A DNA stretch of 64,000 nucleotides from contig NZ_BDAI01000016.1 in assembly GCF_002091755.1 (NCBI RefSeq), positions 1-64,000 of the forward strand, written 5' to 3'. The notes beneath the pieces were generated by a model. That model was given only the letters and a program-made list of their open reading frames with translations. It had not been told where the DNA came from and did not search any database. Made by a program: the position numbers and the translations under genes. Below, piece by piece: positions 34,401 through 41,128 of the stretch (positions are counted from its first letter, which is position 1; each line of letters opens with the position of its first letter). This stretch comes from Pseudomonas nitroreducens NBRC 12694 (GTDB lineage: Bacteria; Pseudomonadota; Gammaproteobacteria; Pseudomonadales; Pseudomonadaceae).

Positions 34401-35966
34401 GGTGTCGTAATGGATGGTGTAGCTGGCGACGAAGGCATTGGGATTGTTCAGGGCCGCGGCGATCAGCGCCGGGTCGGTCAGCACGGTGCCGTCATGCAGG
34501 GTGATCGAGGACAGGGTGCCGCCAGCGCCGGGGGTGATGGAGCTGACATGTACCTGGTCGGGTACCGTCTGGGTGACCGTCACGTTGGTCAGGGTCTGGC
34601 CGGGGGCCGGGGTCACGGTGACCGTTTCGGTGCGGGTGAAGTTCGGGCCGGTGACGGTTTCGCCCTCGGGCATATCCACCGTCTGGGTGACCGACAGCAG
34701 GGTCGGGGTGACCACGAAGCTGTGCAGCGCGGCTTCCACCAGGGTCGGATCCTGCGCGGGGTTGTTCAGCGAGTCGTTGCCGTATTCGAAGCCGCCGCGG
34801 GCGTTGATGGTGAGGTTCGGCGCGCCGTCGGAATAGCTGGTATCGGCCAGGTTGCTCAACTGCGCGGTGACCTGGATGTCGATGGCCGGCTGGCCGACGG
34901 TGACACTGGCGTAGGGTAATTGCAGCACCACCATCTGGTCGCCCGGCTTCATGCCGACGCTGGCGGCGTTGATCACCAGGGCGTTGCCATTGGCGTCCTT
35001 GGCCAGTGGATGGGTGGCGTTGCCGCTGCCGTCGAAGGTGACGACGAAACTCTTCACGGACTGGCCCAGGTAGCTGGCGGAAACGAAGGTGGCGCCGTCG
35101 TTGCCGTCGCGGCCGGTGGCCGGCATGAACAGGTCGATGTAGGGGGCGTAGCCGACCTGCGTGGAGGGGTTACTGAAGATGACGTCGAAGGTGAAGGTAT
35201 CGCCCAGGCGCACCGCCGCGCCGCCACTGCCCATGGCTACGGTGGGGCTGGCATTGGCCAGCAGGCCCTGGAAGTCCGTCAGGGTGCTGGCGCTCAGGGC
35301 GATGGTCTTGTCGACATCGCCTGCGCGCACTTCCAGGTTCCAGTCGCCGCCGGCGCGGGTAGCGCCGGTGGCATTGCTGGAGGCGCCGACATCCGCGCCG
35401 GTCCAGCGCGCCAGTTCGTTGACCAGCGCCTGACCGGCGCTGCCCGAACCCACGTCACAGCCGTACAACTGGATATCCGCCCCTGCATTGAGTTCGCCGC
35501 GCCAGGCGCTGAGGCGATCGCCGAGCTGATCGACGCTCTGGCGGGTGAAGGTCTGGTTGCCGAGGGTGAACTGGCCGGTGGCGCCGTGGGAGAAGATCTG
35601 GATCGAGTCGACTTTGCCCAGTTGCGCCAGCGCGCTGCTGATTGCCGCGATGGCGTCCTGGCCGGCATCCACTACCAGGGCGGTGGTGCCCACCGGCAGG
35701 TTGGCGGCCAGCTGGTCACGGTTCTCCAGGCGAGCATCGATGACCACCAGGTTGCGCGGCGCGGCCTGCGCGGGCGCCGCCGCCTGGGCCCGAGCCTCGA
35801 CAGCCGTGGCCGGCTTGGCCGTGTCCTTGGCCTCGGCTCCCGTACTGGAGTCGTGGTGCTGCTGGTCGACGGCGGCCGCAGCGGCACCATCGAAAAGAAT
35901 GCGTTGCTCCAGCGCGAGCGCGTGGGTGGCGGGCTGGAAAAGCTTCGAACGATACTTGGCCTGCAT
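25401..35966 (-). CDS. Giant surface adhesin: LEPR-like N terminus, DUF4347, DUF11-type domains, SdrD-B-like domain, VCBS repeats
   Basis: 3521 residues, first gene of the secretion operon. Residues 19-28 (LEQRILFDGA) are a LEPR-type N-terminal motif common in giant adhesins with DUF4347. DUF4347 spans about 72-235 (IQIFSHGATGQFTLG with His127; IQLYGCDVGSGSAG with Cys170). From about 240 to 1870 there are eight or nine DUF11-like beta-sandwich domains (VTQKV, GDTVTFDITIENTS). An SdrD-B-like domain (GVVRGTLWDDTRSA) lies near 1880-1980. About 2140-3365 holds nine VCBS/cadherin-like repeats of 130 or so residues, each with a TGNVLDNDTDVD calcium-type motif. The last 155 residues are unlike RTX secretion signals. 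No classical signal peptide is seen. It probably forms a long fibre for biofilm or surface attachment. Confidence 0.92.
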   Translation of the reverse strand: MQAKYRSKLFQPATHALALEQRILFDGAAAAAVDQQHHDSSTGAEAKDTAKPATAVEARAQAAAPAQAAPRNLVVIDARLENRDQLAANLPVGTTALVVDAGQDAIAAISSALAQLGKVDSIQIFSHGATGQFTLGNQTFTRQSVDQLGDRLSAWRGELNAGADIQLYGCDVGSGSAGQALVNELARWTGADVGASSNATGATRAGGDWNLEVRAGDVDKTIALSASTLTDFQGLLANASPTVAMGSGGAAVRLGDTFTFDVIFSNPSTQVGYAPYIDLFMPATGRDGNDGATFVSASYLGQSVKSFVVTFDGSGNATHPLAKDANGNALVINAASVGMKPGDQMVVLQLPYASVTVGQPAIDIQVTAQLSNLADTSYSDGAPNLTINARGGFEYGNDSLNNPAQDPTLVEAALHSFVVTPTLLSVTQTVDMPEGETVTGPNFTRTETVTVTPAPGQTLTNVTVTQTVPDQVHVSSITPGAGGTLSSITLHDGTVLTDPALIAAALNNPNAFVASYTIHYDTLSAASTTSVGFYVPEIDAAGRPVLDPTTGNPRTITFGTATVSGDWNPLDPRDRPIDPDGYPFTVTGNGAGVAFVAKSITLLKTVNLQTDVGTPGITPGDTLRYTMDVAISDFYAFGKNILGQGRFTITDQLSDGQTFSAANAPSIVIQQHGGSQVIPVIYTATVNADGSTTLVFDIGASIAAAVQGPGLYALFGDLWDGDIQEGATRLSVVYDAIIDTTYTSDHPPHDQLNEGDSVSNNALVDATVLRDALNTGGEQTDGSSTTSTIKTSNIDIQLTQVNGGAPPGNGELRPGDVVTFTITYDLLVADYENFTLTAYLPLPLLASQVTEWTQGTGVGQWTFGAGNTIGDVPDSVRTGAGNSIIFNFGNYASGGLNGGRVQVQFTMVVGDQPFADQRELDVLAQSSQTTTIDKTVLISSDVAVIESVAEPVLDIKHGVVSSTNGTVTGTTGTWAQPGTTGVPFSGSVTSLAAVDGNVSGIDGADTLRLATAIKNTGGGGAFDVATSITLPGGLAFVGGSLATANLQIHRGDGTLLVLGVDYSVSGNSITFLDANNQATLLAGRAGTANDVSGANVVVITYDVTVDNAILASRTLQTSAALTNYASVNGGQDFTPVDIVEVANQQVAAPTITKTYQNGSLTDDDSSAGHTSGSNLVIGEKMTYDIVVTLPEGGTANLRLSDLIPPGLRLDLSAFGGAGYQIITTVAGSGALGQDFAGNVNVLTFSGDGSDGGDLNLVFSAAGSTADNNVANNAFVIRLVLVASNVQGNQQGVTLNNGAQITYSDPDGDTPNGATAVDRTVTSAQQPSVSIVEPTLTVTQKVNSTPTFGGFDEGDTVTFDITIENTSGINAFDLSLLNILPTQMDNIVITGIVYSGGATNNTGVDFIIQNGQLVTANGANIDIANGGKIVISLSGVVNATAAGQAVISNNVVVRWTSLDGLSNTTDTGAGERGGDDGLLNSGVLNDYRQINTLFIPVTNGIQVSRVGGLDATPPATNSSGATDTAGLEETVVVGEIIRYRVAVVVPTGDNPNYQIRIELAPGLEFIPADLNNILIALGSSAIGGLSTDATDLISGGTLGMVGNQNSEVSLPIHPDLSGDKPTGIFNINSGRLQISPDGRTITFNLGNLTNTEVNDGDIEGVILEFNVRVANIASNQSGAQLGMNVFEHVGAGAGVDRGHSATIFEHVVEPSFTGMDKSVIDIAAGSVAGTTNATVSVSFTQNGEVPAYNVVLRDQFPSGSDYAIQSIVINGTSYTTGNLPAGVTASVVGGQVVLNFDQLNVNDKVQVVYSVTLPNTIVPDDANSSAVLTWTSLPTSFENAGWGGSRPLTAGGVDGERTGQDGVGGLNNYILSDGAGMGVVRGTLWDDTRSATNSVTPDGPGLGGIGVTLTWAGDDGVFGNADDRTFSTTTAADGTYQFAILPSGNYLVAVAQNFAQASNNRFHVRVDTDTGTATVGLGNINLNLGEGAIGIANAGYVHINEAPINTVADQHGQEDTVLHIVGLATSDVDVNAGNANGVMTVTLTVMHGVLWQTGTAPGPNDTPPAGAGRSLVLTGTLQQINVLLSQIYYKGDQDFNTGRNVEVLTMATNDQGNFGDADNDGIPGETVEDALVAINTMNIVIDPVNDAPVAHPDLAIAIEAGGLNNADPGVDPTGNVLDNDTDVDIATNGDVLKVTRVENSIGGFATVAASGVTPLAGRYGTLYITATGGFQYVVDNTNAAVQALRSAGDVLRDSFGYFITDSGGLGSSTSLTIDIHGANDTPIAHNDAGTAVESGGTNNGSPGADAIGNVLLNDTDVDSTVYGETKAVSLVRYDGIGGGRIFPVAPGAPATLPVLYGSLTMNADGSYRYVVDNSNPVVNALSPGETLTEVFTYQVTDKGGLSAIATLTITIQGANDAPVAVDDHNTATAGASDGSPAPVNASGNVITGAPGTGVDTDVDNADKPNADRLRVDGVRSGLETAGGTLTTVAGTISITGTAARLANGTIISGNFGQLTIGVDGTYLFEVNSADPAIRALTANQSLDVVFTYRIHDSGGLTDLAQLVISVTGVNDPPIVQPVVIHATEAGGLLNNVPGLDPTGSIRGSYTDPDGDVLTITAVVSPSGANGTVGADLAGNHGTLLLNADGSYRFLVNNLDPAVQSLRTYNDTLTEVFTYTVSDGQGKSVTRTFTVIIHGQNDTPIAADDTGTAIEAGGTLNTTPGAPATGNVLPNDLDVDGAAYGETKVVDAARTGAEAAGGTLIDLAASGGVIAGSYGTLVLNANGTYTYTVNDSLAAVQALKLGDSLVETFTYRMHDSAGATSIAQLTITIEGRYDAPVANDDINYAVANLDGSGGRNPTGNVITGLGALGVTLGADTDVDAGDHLVITGIGIGAENRNPPLTPVPAGTTGANGHTIQGLFGTLVIGADGSYQYFVDSTNPTIVSLGPLAFAIEAFTYQVTDDGGLNDQATLFIIIRGRNDPPVTEPDFGTAVEDGGLHNNVQGSNPSGNVLANDTDPDTITSIPQDVMHVVAFWTGDRPLPADASAPGQTLRGQYGTLTLNQDGSWSYELDNTLPEVEALRASGQTLQDKFTYLGADIWGGATPGLLTITIDGRNDTPIASDDTATAVEAGGVNNGTPGVDPRGNVLDNDTDVDGVQYGETKTVVHYTGENGNTVSAGQVLQGLYGKLTINADGSYQYVVDNANPTVQALRTAGETLREVFTYRMRDTAGATSDARLTVTIRGADDNPVARDDSNVASDETPAPQASGNVLPNDSDVDGGDQLTVTGIRTGEETASGTAGVIGQPIAGRYGTLVLNADGSYTYTIDLSNREVLAAAGLGQILKDYFTYTISDLAGLTDQAQLTITLNIATPYIPPGPHFDRFGDDGYPRDRIPDVDPAIFVQPVVERIDERLSLSGWGADGSNVEFFATPEIESPSLGAQLGQVKGQFVARAVAESRRAAALDNNWVDGRHGVISLSADGLLPDPSLWAPFPADMVGKAEKPAQTAPGFRAQLREAAQRRSGGQ
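27780..29550 (-). repeat. Part of the VCBS repeat array in the giant adhesin
   Basis: Within 25870-29550 nine units recur, each opening ND(T/A/P)P(I/V)A and carrying GNVL-NDTDVD followed by YGTL-NADGSY-Y-VDN and ending VFTYR(V/M)-D-GG-T. The units entered here are the most regular. DNA identity between units is only moderate, so the array is old or under diversifying pressure rather than a recent expansion. Confidence 0.7.
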
Positions 35967-36264
35967 TTCCCTAATTCCGGCTGATCAATATCGAGAGAAA
36001 AAGCAGTCCTACGCATATCTGCTTACGCAATTGACGCTAGTACCATTCCGAATTATCGCAAGCAGAACAGCGACATAAGCGACAGGTAAGTAACAGGAGT
36101 CTTACAGCCCATCGCTGGTTCCTACGCTGTACGCGGCTTCCGGATGAATGGTCTGGCAGAGTGGCATTTCGCCGTCCGTCAGACGCCTATTCCGACTTTG
36201 GCTACGCTTCAGCGAGCGGACCATGAGAGACCGGAACAGGGCGCCGGAGCGCCGGGGGTTGGGG
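35967..36264. other. Divergent intergenic region between adhesin and MscS genes
   Basis: About 300 bases, noticeably more AT-rich than its surroundings between 35980 and 36110 (runs such as AATTATCGCAAGC and GACATAAGCGACAGG). It must contain the promoters for the adhesin operon and for the channel gene. The adhesin ATG is preceded by TTAGGGAA as ribosome site. No clear operator or sigma-54 site was recognised. Confidence 0.5.
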
Positions 36265-37896
36265 ATGGGGAAAATGCTGGGCAGATGTCTGCTGTTGGTA
36301 TGGCTGGCAGGGGTGTGGGGGCAGACCAGCGTCGCCGCCGAAATGCCGGCTACGGCGGTCCGCGCTGCCGACGATGCCGCGGCGGAGCTGAAAGTCGAGA
36401 ATCGCCGCATCCTGGTGTTCCGCGCCACGCTGCTCGGCGAGTCACCGCAGGTGCGTGCGCACCGCGCCAAGGCGACCATCGAGGAAGCCCTGCAGGGTGG
36501 CGATGAGCTGAAGGTGAATCTCGACCCGATCCAGGACAGCTACATGGTCCTGCTCGGCTATAGCCGAGCCTTTATCGTTTCGCCCGAGGATGTCGACCCG
36601 CCGGGCAGTTCGGTGCGTGCCGCCGCGGAGGCGGCCGCGGGCAACCTGCGCCTCGCGGTGGCCGAGAATCGCGAAGCGGGCAGCGTGCGCTATCTGCTCA
36701 GCGCGCTGGGACTGGCGGCGGTGGCCACCTTGGCCTACCTGTTGCTGCTGCGCGGCGTCGGTTATGTGCGGGGCAAACTGCTGGATCGCCTGCCCGACGT
36801 GATGAGCCGGCACAGCGGCCGTCTCAAGGTCGGCCAGACACCCCTGCTGGGCAGCCGCTACCTCTATTACCTGGTGGGCCGGTTGATCTGGCTGGTCTAC
36901 TGGCTGCTGGTGTTCCTCTTCAGCTACCAGTGGCTGAGCTTCGTGCTGTCGCGCTTCCCCTATACCCGGCCCTGGGGCGAGAGCCTCAATGTGCATCTGG
37001 TCAACCTCGCGCGGTACCTGATCAACGGCATGCTGGATGCGCTGCCGGGGTTGGCAGTCGCCTTGTGCATCCTGATCATCGCCCGCGCCATCAGCGGCTT
37101 CTCCCGTCATGTGCTGCAACGCATGGCAAGGCCGGGCAACCTGCGCTGGCTGACCGAGGAAACCCTGCAGCCGACCACGCGGCTGACCTCCCTGGCGATC
37201 TGGCTGTTCGCCATTGTCATGGCCTACCCATACCTGCCCGGCTCCGGCACCGAGGCTTTCAAGGGCCTGTCGGTGCTGGTCGGCCTGATGATTTCCCTCG
37301 GTGCGTCCAGTGTGATAGGCCAGGCTGCCTCGGGACTGATCCTCACCTATTCGCGCACGCTGCGGGTGGGCGAGTTCGTCCGCATTGGCGACAACGAAGG
37401 CACTGTGACCGAGGTCGGTGTCTTCAATACCACCATCCGCACCGGCCTGGGCGAGGTGCTGACGCTGCCCAATTCGATGATCACCGGCTCCGTGACACGC
37501 AACTATTCGCGCATCGTCCAGGGCCAAGGCTACGTAGTGGATACCGTGGTCACCATTGGCTATGACACCCCGTGGCGGCAGGTGGAGGCGATGCTGATCG
37601 AAGCGGCGCGGCGCACCGACGGGATCCTGCAAACCCCGGCGCCGCAGGTATTCCAGACCGCGCTGTCGGACTTCTACCCCGAATACCGCCTGGTCGCCCA
37701 GGCCATCCCCAGCGAGCCGCGACCGCGCGCACTGCTGCTGAGCGTACTGCACGCGAATATCCAGGACGTGTTCAACGAGTACGGCGTGCAGATCATGTCG
37801 CCGCATTACCTGGGCGATCCGCAGGAAGCGAAATGGGTCCCCAGGGAGCATTGGCACGCAGCGCCGGCGAAGCCTGAAACGCCTTCCGACCACTGA
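36265..37896 (+). CDS. Mechanosensitive ion channel family protein (MscS type)
   Basis: About 543 residues from the ATG at 36265, which gives a proper signal peptide (MLGRCLLLVWLAGVWGQTSVAA); ATGs at 36223 and 36148 would give less convincing N termini. A periplasmic domain of some 120 residues (LKVENRRILVFRATLLGES) is followed by about five membrane spans. The MscS pore helix and beta domain follow: GLMISLGASSVIGQAASGLI and VGEFVRIGDNEGTVTEVGVFNTTIRT, with LTLPNSMI. The C-terminal part (IQDVFNEYGVQIMSPHY) matches MscS-like proteins. Role: osmotic pressure relief or a related channel function. Confidence 0.88.
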   Translation: MGKMLGRCLLLVWLAGVWGQTSVAAEMPATAVRAADDAAAELKVENRRILVFRATLLGESPQVRAHRAKATIEEALQGGDELKVNLDPIQDSYMVLLGYSRAFIVSPEDVDPPGSSVRAAAEAAAGNLRLAVAENREAGSVRYLLSALGLAAVATLAYLLLLRGVGYVRGKLLDRLPDVMSRHSGRLKVGQTPLLGSRYLYYLVGRLIWLVYWLLVFLFSYQWLSFVLSRFPYTRPWGESLNVHLVNLARYLINGMLDALPGLAVALCILIIARAISGFSRHVLQRMARPGNLRWLTEETLQPTTRLTSLAIWLFAIVMAYPYLPGSGTEAFKGLSVLVGLMISLGASSVIGQAASGLILTYSRTLRVGEFVRIGDNEGTVTEVGVFNTTIRTGLGEVLTLPNSMITGSVTRNYSRIVQGQGYVVDTVVTIGYDTPWRQVEAMLIEAARRTDGILQTPAPQVFQTALSDFYPEYRLVAQAIPSEPRPRALLLSVLHANIQDVFNEYGVQIMSPHYLGDPQEAKWVPREHWHAAPAKPETPSDH

Positions 37897-37992
37897 GGCC
37901 TGCGCCTTGCGGGCCTTCATCTATCCTGATCCGTCCACGGGCCCAGGTTGCGATGTCGCGCCCGCCCCATACTTCCGCCCCGGAGACACCCC

Positions 37993-38781
37993 ATGAACCT
38001 GCATTTGTCCGACAAGCTCGCCTTGGTCAGCGGTTCGACCAAGGGCATCGGTTTCGCCATTGCCCAGGGCCTGGCCCGCGAAGGGGCGAGGGTGATCGTC
38101 AATGGCCGCAGCCAGGCTTCCGTGGACGAGGCGCTGGGGCGCATCCGCTCCACTCAGGCGGACGCCAAGGTGGAAGGATTCGCCGGCGATCTTTCCGATC
38201 CGCAGCAGGTTGCTGCGCTGGTGAAGCGCTATCCGGCGGTGGATGTACTGGTGAACAACCTCGGCATCTTCGACCCCAAGCCCTTCGAGGACATCCCGGA
38301 CGAGGACTGGGTGCGCTTCCTCGACGTCAACCTGCTCTCCGGTGTCCGTTTGTCCCGCGCCTACCTGCCGGGCATGAAGCAGAAGAACTGGGGCCGGGTG
38401 GTATTCATCAGCAGCGAGAGTGGCATGGTGATCCCGGTGGAGATGATCCACTACGGCGTCACCAAGACGGCCCAGCTCAGCCTGTCCCGCGGGCTGGCGG
38501 AGACCTGCGCGGGCACCGGCGTGACAGTGAACGCGGTGCTGCCGGGGCCGACCGCCTCGGAGGGCGTCAACGAATTCGTCGAGAAACTCTCCGGCGGCCA
38601 GCCGTTCGCGGAGTTCGAGGCCGAGTTCTTCCGCAGTGCGCGGCCCAGCTCCCTGCTGCAGCGCTTCGCGCGCCCGGAAGAGGTGGCCAACCTGGTGGTC
38701 TACGTCTGCTCCGAGGCCTCGTCGGCCACCAATGGCGCGGCATTGCGGGTGGACGGCGGCGTGGTGCGCTCGCCGTTCTGA
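37993..38781 (+). CDS. Short-chain dehydrogenase/reductase (SDR), classical
   Basis: 262 residues from the ATG at 37993 with GGAG nine bases upstream; a longer frame to 37948 has no support. The cofactor motif is VSGSTKGIGFAIAQGLAREG with NGRS downstream, favouring NADP(H). NNLG is the structural Asn motif. The catalytic triad is Ser140/141 (ISSESG), Tyr154 and Lys158 (YGVTK). It resembles 3-oxoacyl-ACP reductase-like oxidoreductases; the substrate is unknown. It ends one base from the convergent ABM gene. Confidence 0.9.
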   Translation: MNLHLSDKLALVSGSTKGIGFAIAQGLAREGARVIVNGRSQASVDEALGRIRSTQADAKVEGFAGDLSDPQQVAALVKRYPAVDVLVNNLGIFDPKPFEDIPDEDWVRFLDVNLLSGVRLSRAYLPGMKQKNWGRVVFISSESGMVIPVEMIHYGVTKTAQLSLSRGLAETCAGTGVTVNAVLPGPTASEGVNEFVEKLSGGQPFAEFEAEFFRSARPSSLLQRFARPEEVANLVVYVCSEASSATNGAALRVDGGVVRSPF

Positions 38782-38782
38782 A

Positions 38783-39073
38783 TCACTCGACGCTGTGGCT
38801 CTCGAACTCCAGCCCCAGCGCCAGTTCACCACTGCCGAGCTGGCCCAGCCACTGTTGAGCCTTCGGGCCGGACAGGTGTGCCTCCAGCTCGGCCTGGCTG
38901 GCCCAGCAGGTCGATACCTGCCAGCGGTCGGCGGCCAGCGCCTGCAGCTCGCCGGACTGACAGCCCGGTTGGCGGCGCACCTGTTCGAGCAGCTCGCCCA
39001 GGTAGGAACCCAGCGCGCTGGCCTGGCCGGGGAATGCCTGGACGCGGACGATGGCAATGGCGGACGGGGACAT
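38783..39073 (-). CDS. Antibiotic biosynthesis monooxygenase (ABM) domain protein
   Basis: 96 residues. The ATG at 39073 is preceded by AAGGAG at seven bases, better than the ATG at 39103. The protein is a single dimeric alpha-beta barrel: IAIVRVQAFPGQASALGSYL, ELLEQVRRQPGCQSGELQ and WASQAELEAHLSGPKAQQWL. The family includes small cofactor-free monooxygenases and haem-degrading or signalling proteins such as YgiN. No specific role can be assigned. Confidence 0.85.
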   Translation of the reverse strand: MSPSAIAIVRVQAFPGQASALGSYLGELLEQVRRQPGCQSGELQALAADRWQVSTCWASQAELEAHLSGPKAQQWLGQLGSGELALGLEFESHSVE

Positions 39074-39255
39074 GGCGGGGCTCCTTCTGCAATGGATGGC
39101 CATTGGGCCCTGGCGCCGGCATCCGGTAAAGGCCGGAACCGGCTTTCAAAACCGACGCTGGAAGGTTACGGCCGCACCGCCTGCGCATGAACTGCCAATT
39201 CCCGGGAAAACCGTTGGACCAATCCTTCCGCTGCGCGCTGCGATGCTATCGGGAG

Positions 39256-39339
39256 CGTAGGAGCGGACTTCGTTCGCGATGTGCTACCGGCGGGCCTGGA
39301 ATGGTCGGAAATCGATCGCGGACAGAGTCCGCTCCTACG
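39256..39339. repeat. Inverted pair of REP elements, GTAGGAGCGGACT family
   Basis: Left unit GTAGGAGCGGACTTCG near 39257 and right unit GCGGACAGAGTCCGCTCCTAC ending 39338 are reverse complements at their outer parts; GTAG is outermost on both sides. The family differs from the GTAGGGCGGATAAC family at 15306. It lies in the 474-base gap 39074-39547 upstream of the ABM gene. Confidence 0.8.
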
Positions 39340-39362
39340 AGATGCTTCTGCGCTTGGGTCGG

Positions 39363-39477
39363 CCCTCACCCTAACCCTCTCCCAAAGGGAGAGGGGACCG
39401 TTCGGTGCAGGATGAAACCTCAGCGTCAGCTGGCTCGGGCGGCCCCCTCTCCCTGAGGGAGAGGGCTGGGGTGAGGG
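39363..39477. repeat. Inverted repeat pair CCCTCACCCTAACCCTCTCCC type
   Basis: The left arm 39363-39395 contains CCCTCTCCC, AAA, GGGAGAGGG. The right arm 39445-39477 contains CCCTCTCCC, TGA, GGGAGAGGG, then CTGGGGTGAGGG. The outer parts are complementary, so the whole forms a large cruciform with two inner hairpins. This is a common intergenic repeat in Pseudomonas and other proteobacteria. It lies downstream of the MocR gene and may end its transcript. Confidence 0.8.
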
Positions 39478-39547
39478 GGATGCATTGGTACGGACTCCCC
39501 AGGAAAAGACAGTTGCTCCTACGCTCCCTGGGAATTGGGTTTTGGCG

Positions 39548-40981
39548 TCAGCCCAACTGCTGCAGCAGGTCGCGCACCTTGTCCAGCGCCGGGTCGATAT
39601 CCAGCGTGTCGATGGCGCCGAAGCCCAGCAGCAGGCCGTCGCGCACCGGCACCTGGTGGTGGAAGGGCGCCAGGCCGTAGAGGCCGACTTCGACCTTGCG
39701 CGCCAGCTCGGTGAGCAGCGCCACGTTGGTCGGCTGGCGCAGCAGCGCGGTGAGGTGAAAGCCGGCCACCGAGGGCACCACCTCCAGCCAGGGTGCCAGG
39801 TCGCCGGTCAGCCGCGCGAGTATCCGTTCGCGGCGCCCGGCGTAGATACCGTGGCAACGGCGGATGTGTTTGAGCAAATAGCCTTCGGCGATGAACTTGG
39901 AAAGCGCCCATTGCGGCAAGGTCGAGCTGTGCCAGTCGCTGATCTGCCGGGCGCGCACCAGCGCGGGGAACAGGCTGGGCGGCGGGATCAGATAGCCCAG
40001 GCGCAGCTCCGGCAGCAGCACCTTGGAGAACGTTCCGATGTAGGCCACCACGCCGTGCCGGTCGAGGCTCTGCAGCGCATCGGTGGGCCGGCCTTCGTAG
40101 CGGAACTCGCTGTCGTAGTCGTCCTCGATCACCAGCGCACCCAGCTCCAGCGCCCGCGCCAGCAGCGCCTCGCGGCGCGCCGGGCTCATCGGCATGCCCA
40201 GCGGGAACTGGTGCGACGGGGTGGTGTAGATCATCCGCGTGCCTTCGGGAATCAGGTCAACGCAGATGCCCTCGGCGTCCACCGGCACGCTGGCCACGTC
40301 GGCACCCAGGGTCTGGAAGATCAGCCGCGCCGGGGTATAGCCGGGGTCTTCCATCGCGACTCTGTCACCCGGCCGCAGCATGATGCGGGCAAGCAGGTCC
40401 AGCGCCTGCTGCGCGCCATTGCAGACCATCACGTCGTCCAGCTGGCAGTTCACCCCGCGTGCATAGGAGATGTGCCGGGCAATGCCATCGCGCAACGGCG
40501 CGATGCCTTCGGGGGCGCTGTAGTGCCCGCGCATGCCGGCCATCTGGCGCAGCGCATGGTTCACGCAGCGCCGCCATTCTTCCTGGGGGAACTGCAACTG
40601 GGTGGTGGCGCCGCCGATGAAGTCGGCCTTCGCCGTGCCGGCGGCGCCGGGGTGACGCAGGCGAGTGTCGAGGTTGCACCAGCGCTCGATGTTTTCCTGG
40701 CTGGCGAAGCGCACGCCATCCTGGCGCCGGTCATGCCGCGGCAGGTGCGTGTTGACGAAGGTGCCGCTGCCGATCTTGCCCACCAGCACGCCTTCATAGG
40801 TGAGCTGGGCGTAGGTGTCGGAGATGGTCTTGCGCGAGATACCCAACTGCTCGGCCAGCAGGCGGCTGGGCGGCAGGCGGGTGCCGGCGGCGAGGCGGCC
40901 GGAGTCGATGGCTTCGCGCAGCTGGCGATAGAGTTGCCCGGCGAGATCTTTCTGGCCGTGGATGATCAGGTGCAGCTCCAA
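39548..40981 (-). CDS. MocR-family (GntR/aminotransferase) PLP-dependent regulator, PdxR-like
   Basis: 477 residues. A GntR winged helix at about 10-75 (LAGQLYRQLREAIDSGRLAAG, LLAEQLGISRKTISDTYAQL, GKIGSGTFV) is joined by a linker to a fold-type I aminotransferase domain (about 110-470). That domain has VCNGAQQALDLLARIML, VAMEDPGYTPARLIF, the PLP-contacting ALVIEDDYDSEFRY and the Schiff-base Lys in YIGTFSKVLLPELRLGY. MocR proteins sense PLP or PLP-amine adducts rather than catalyse transamination. It is divergent from the AhpD-like gene at 41129, the likely target. Confidence 0.93.
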   Translation of the reverse strand: MELHLIIHGQKDLAGQLYRQLREAIDSGRLAAGTRLPPSRLLAEQLGISRKTISDTYAQLTYEGVLVGKIGSGTFVNTHLPRHDRRQDGVRFASQENIERWCNLDTRLRHPGAAGTAKADFIGGATTQLQFPQEEWRRCVNHALRQMAGMRGHYSAPEGIAPLRDGIARHISYARGVNCQLDDVMVCNGAQQALDLLARIMLRPGDRVAMEDPGYTPARLIFQTLGADVASVPVDAEGICVDLIPEGTRMIYTTPSHQFPLGMPMSPARREALLARALELGALVIEDDYDSEFRYEGRPTDALQSLDRHGVVAYIGTFSKVLLPELRLGYLIPPPSLFPALVRARQISDWHSSTLPQWALSKFIAEGYLLKHIRRCHGIYAGRRERILARLTGDLAPWLEVVPSVAGFHLTALLRQPTNVALLTELARKVEVGLYGLAPFHHQVPVRDGLLLGFGAIDTLDIDPALDKVRDLLQQLG

Positions 40982-41026
40982 GGGCGAACTCCGGGGCAGG
41001 GCGGTCGCGCAAGCGTAGCGCCGGCA

Positions 41027-41071
41027 TTGGCCGTGGTGAAGTTGCGCGGTGCAATTTCCACGGATTGGCCA
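41027..41071. promoter_or_regulatory. Imperfect dyad between divergent mocR-type and ahpD-like genes
   Basis: TTGGCCGTGG at 41027 and CCACGGATTGGCCA ending at 41071 include both inverted (GTGG/CCAC) and direct (TTGGCC/TTGGCC) matches. Direct TTGGCC repeats 36 bases apart would fit MocR proteins, which often bind direct repeats. Low-confidence operator. Confidence 0.35.
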
Positions 41072-41128
41072 CCTCTCAGGGCGAGGCGCCGGCGCACAAT
41101 GGCCAGGTCATCGTCTGGAGTTCCCGTC

